Part shown: piece by piece, positions 63,848 to 64,000 of the stretch
Position numbering within the stretch: the first letter of the stretch is position 1
How the letters are laid out: each line of letters opens with the position of its first letter
Made by a program: the position numbers and the translations under genes
The notes under the pieces: model-generated
What the model was told of the DNA's origin: nothing
Databases searched by the model: none
Seen by the model: the letters and a program-made list of their open reading frames with translations, nothing else
DNA from: Tropicimonas sp. IMCC34011
GTDB taxonomy: Bacteria; Pseudomonadota; Alphaproteobacteria; Rhodobacterales; Rhodobacteraceae
DNA: 64,000 bases
Direction: 5' to 3'
NCBI RefSeq assembly: GCF_003390865.1
Contig: NZ_QMEJ01000001.1
Location: 744,001 to 808,000, forward strand

Positions 63848-64000
63848 GGCGCCGGCCCTAATCCCGCGCGGAGCGGCCGGCAAGGACCGTTCGCGAGAGC
63901 AGCTGCGCCGCGAGCTCTCCTCGAGGTTCAATCCTCCCCGCGCCGCGCTCCCGTGACGAACGCCGGCCCGGCCTCTACGTGCGCCCCAGTTCCTCTCGCC

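Noticed and set aside
63848-64000. Start of another gene at the right edge
   Set aside because: The 153 bp show no start codon with a ribosome-binding site and no recognisable peptide on either strand.

Overview
The window looks like a chromosome segment of a high-GC alphaproteobacterium, most likely a member of the Rhodobacterales (Roseobacteraceae/Paracoccaceae). The support is gcrA, the aerobic cobaltochelatase genes cobS and cobT, the radA-cvpA-purF run, sdhE beside a small XRE regulator, a Hint-domain protein, thyX and alphaproteobacterial small proteins. No rRNA, tRNA, CRISPR array, insertion sequence or prophage gene was seen. Genes are tightly packed, and many are joined by ATGA or GTGA stop/start overlaps.

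Layout. 1-5.4 kb: purF (cut by the window edge), cvpA, radA and an SDR on the minus strand, then a plus-strand Hint protein. 5.5-8.1 kb: a CioAB-type cytochrome bd oxidase with a DUF2474 accessory peptide. 8.2-11.4 kb: a secreted FAS1 (fasciclin) protein, a YihY membrane protein, and an ECF sigma/anti-sigma pair of SigK/RskA type. 11.6-15.4 kb: cobS, a coupled small secreted protein, and cobT. 15.4-22.6 kb: an M24 aminopeptidase, a DUF427 protein, a complete OsmF-YehYXW osmoprotectant ABC importer and a serine hydrolase. 22.7-29.5 kb: two related ABC-2 permeases flanking gcrA (one with its ATPase, one alone), an AI-2E family exporter, rimO and an exported MsrB. 29.7-31.7 kb: GlsB, an M48 lipoprotein and a Nudix hydrolase.

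31.7-41.0 kb is the main accessory locus. It has a TetR regulator, a coupled trio (TIM-barrel isomerase, DUF993 aldolase-like protein, Gfo/Idh dehydrogenase), an enolase-superfamily enzyme, a second TIM-barrel isomerase and a TctCBA importer. Near-identical palindromes (CTACCG-NN-YGGTAG) lie in front of the dehydrogenase gene and in front of tctC. The locus therefore reads as one TetR regulon for uptake and breakdown of an unidentified acidic carbohydrate-like substrate.

41.1-54.2 kb: a divergent MarR/MFS efflux pair, an Lhr-type helicase and PdeM phosphoesterase (ligase-associated repair set, without the ligase), folD with chorismate mutase, an EF-hand protein, a MOSC protein, thrS, a cold-shock protein and thyX. 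54.3-56.8 kb: a lipoprotein with a TbpB-like C-terminal motif overlaps a DUF560/Slam-like outer-membrane barrel, a candidate surface-lipoprotein export pair. 56.9-63.8 kb: a glyoxalase-type protein with a DUF1194 protein, an LdtR-like MarR regulator whose ribosome-binding site lies in a perfect hairpin, sdhE, an XRE regulator, an aspartate aminotransferase, a DUF4123 protein followed by a possible decayed PAAR gene, and a MATE transporter.

All assignments were made by reading the sequence; no database search was run. Starts were chosen from overlaps, ribosome-binding sites and family N-termini.
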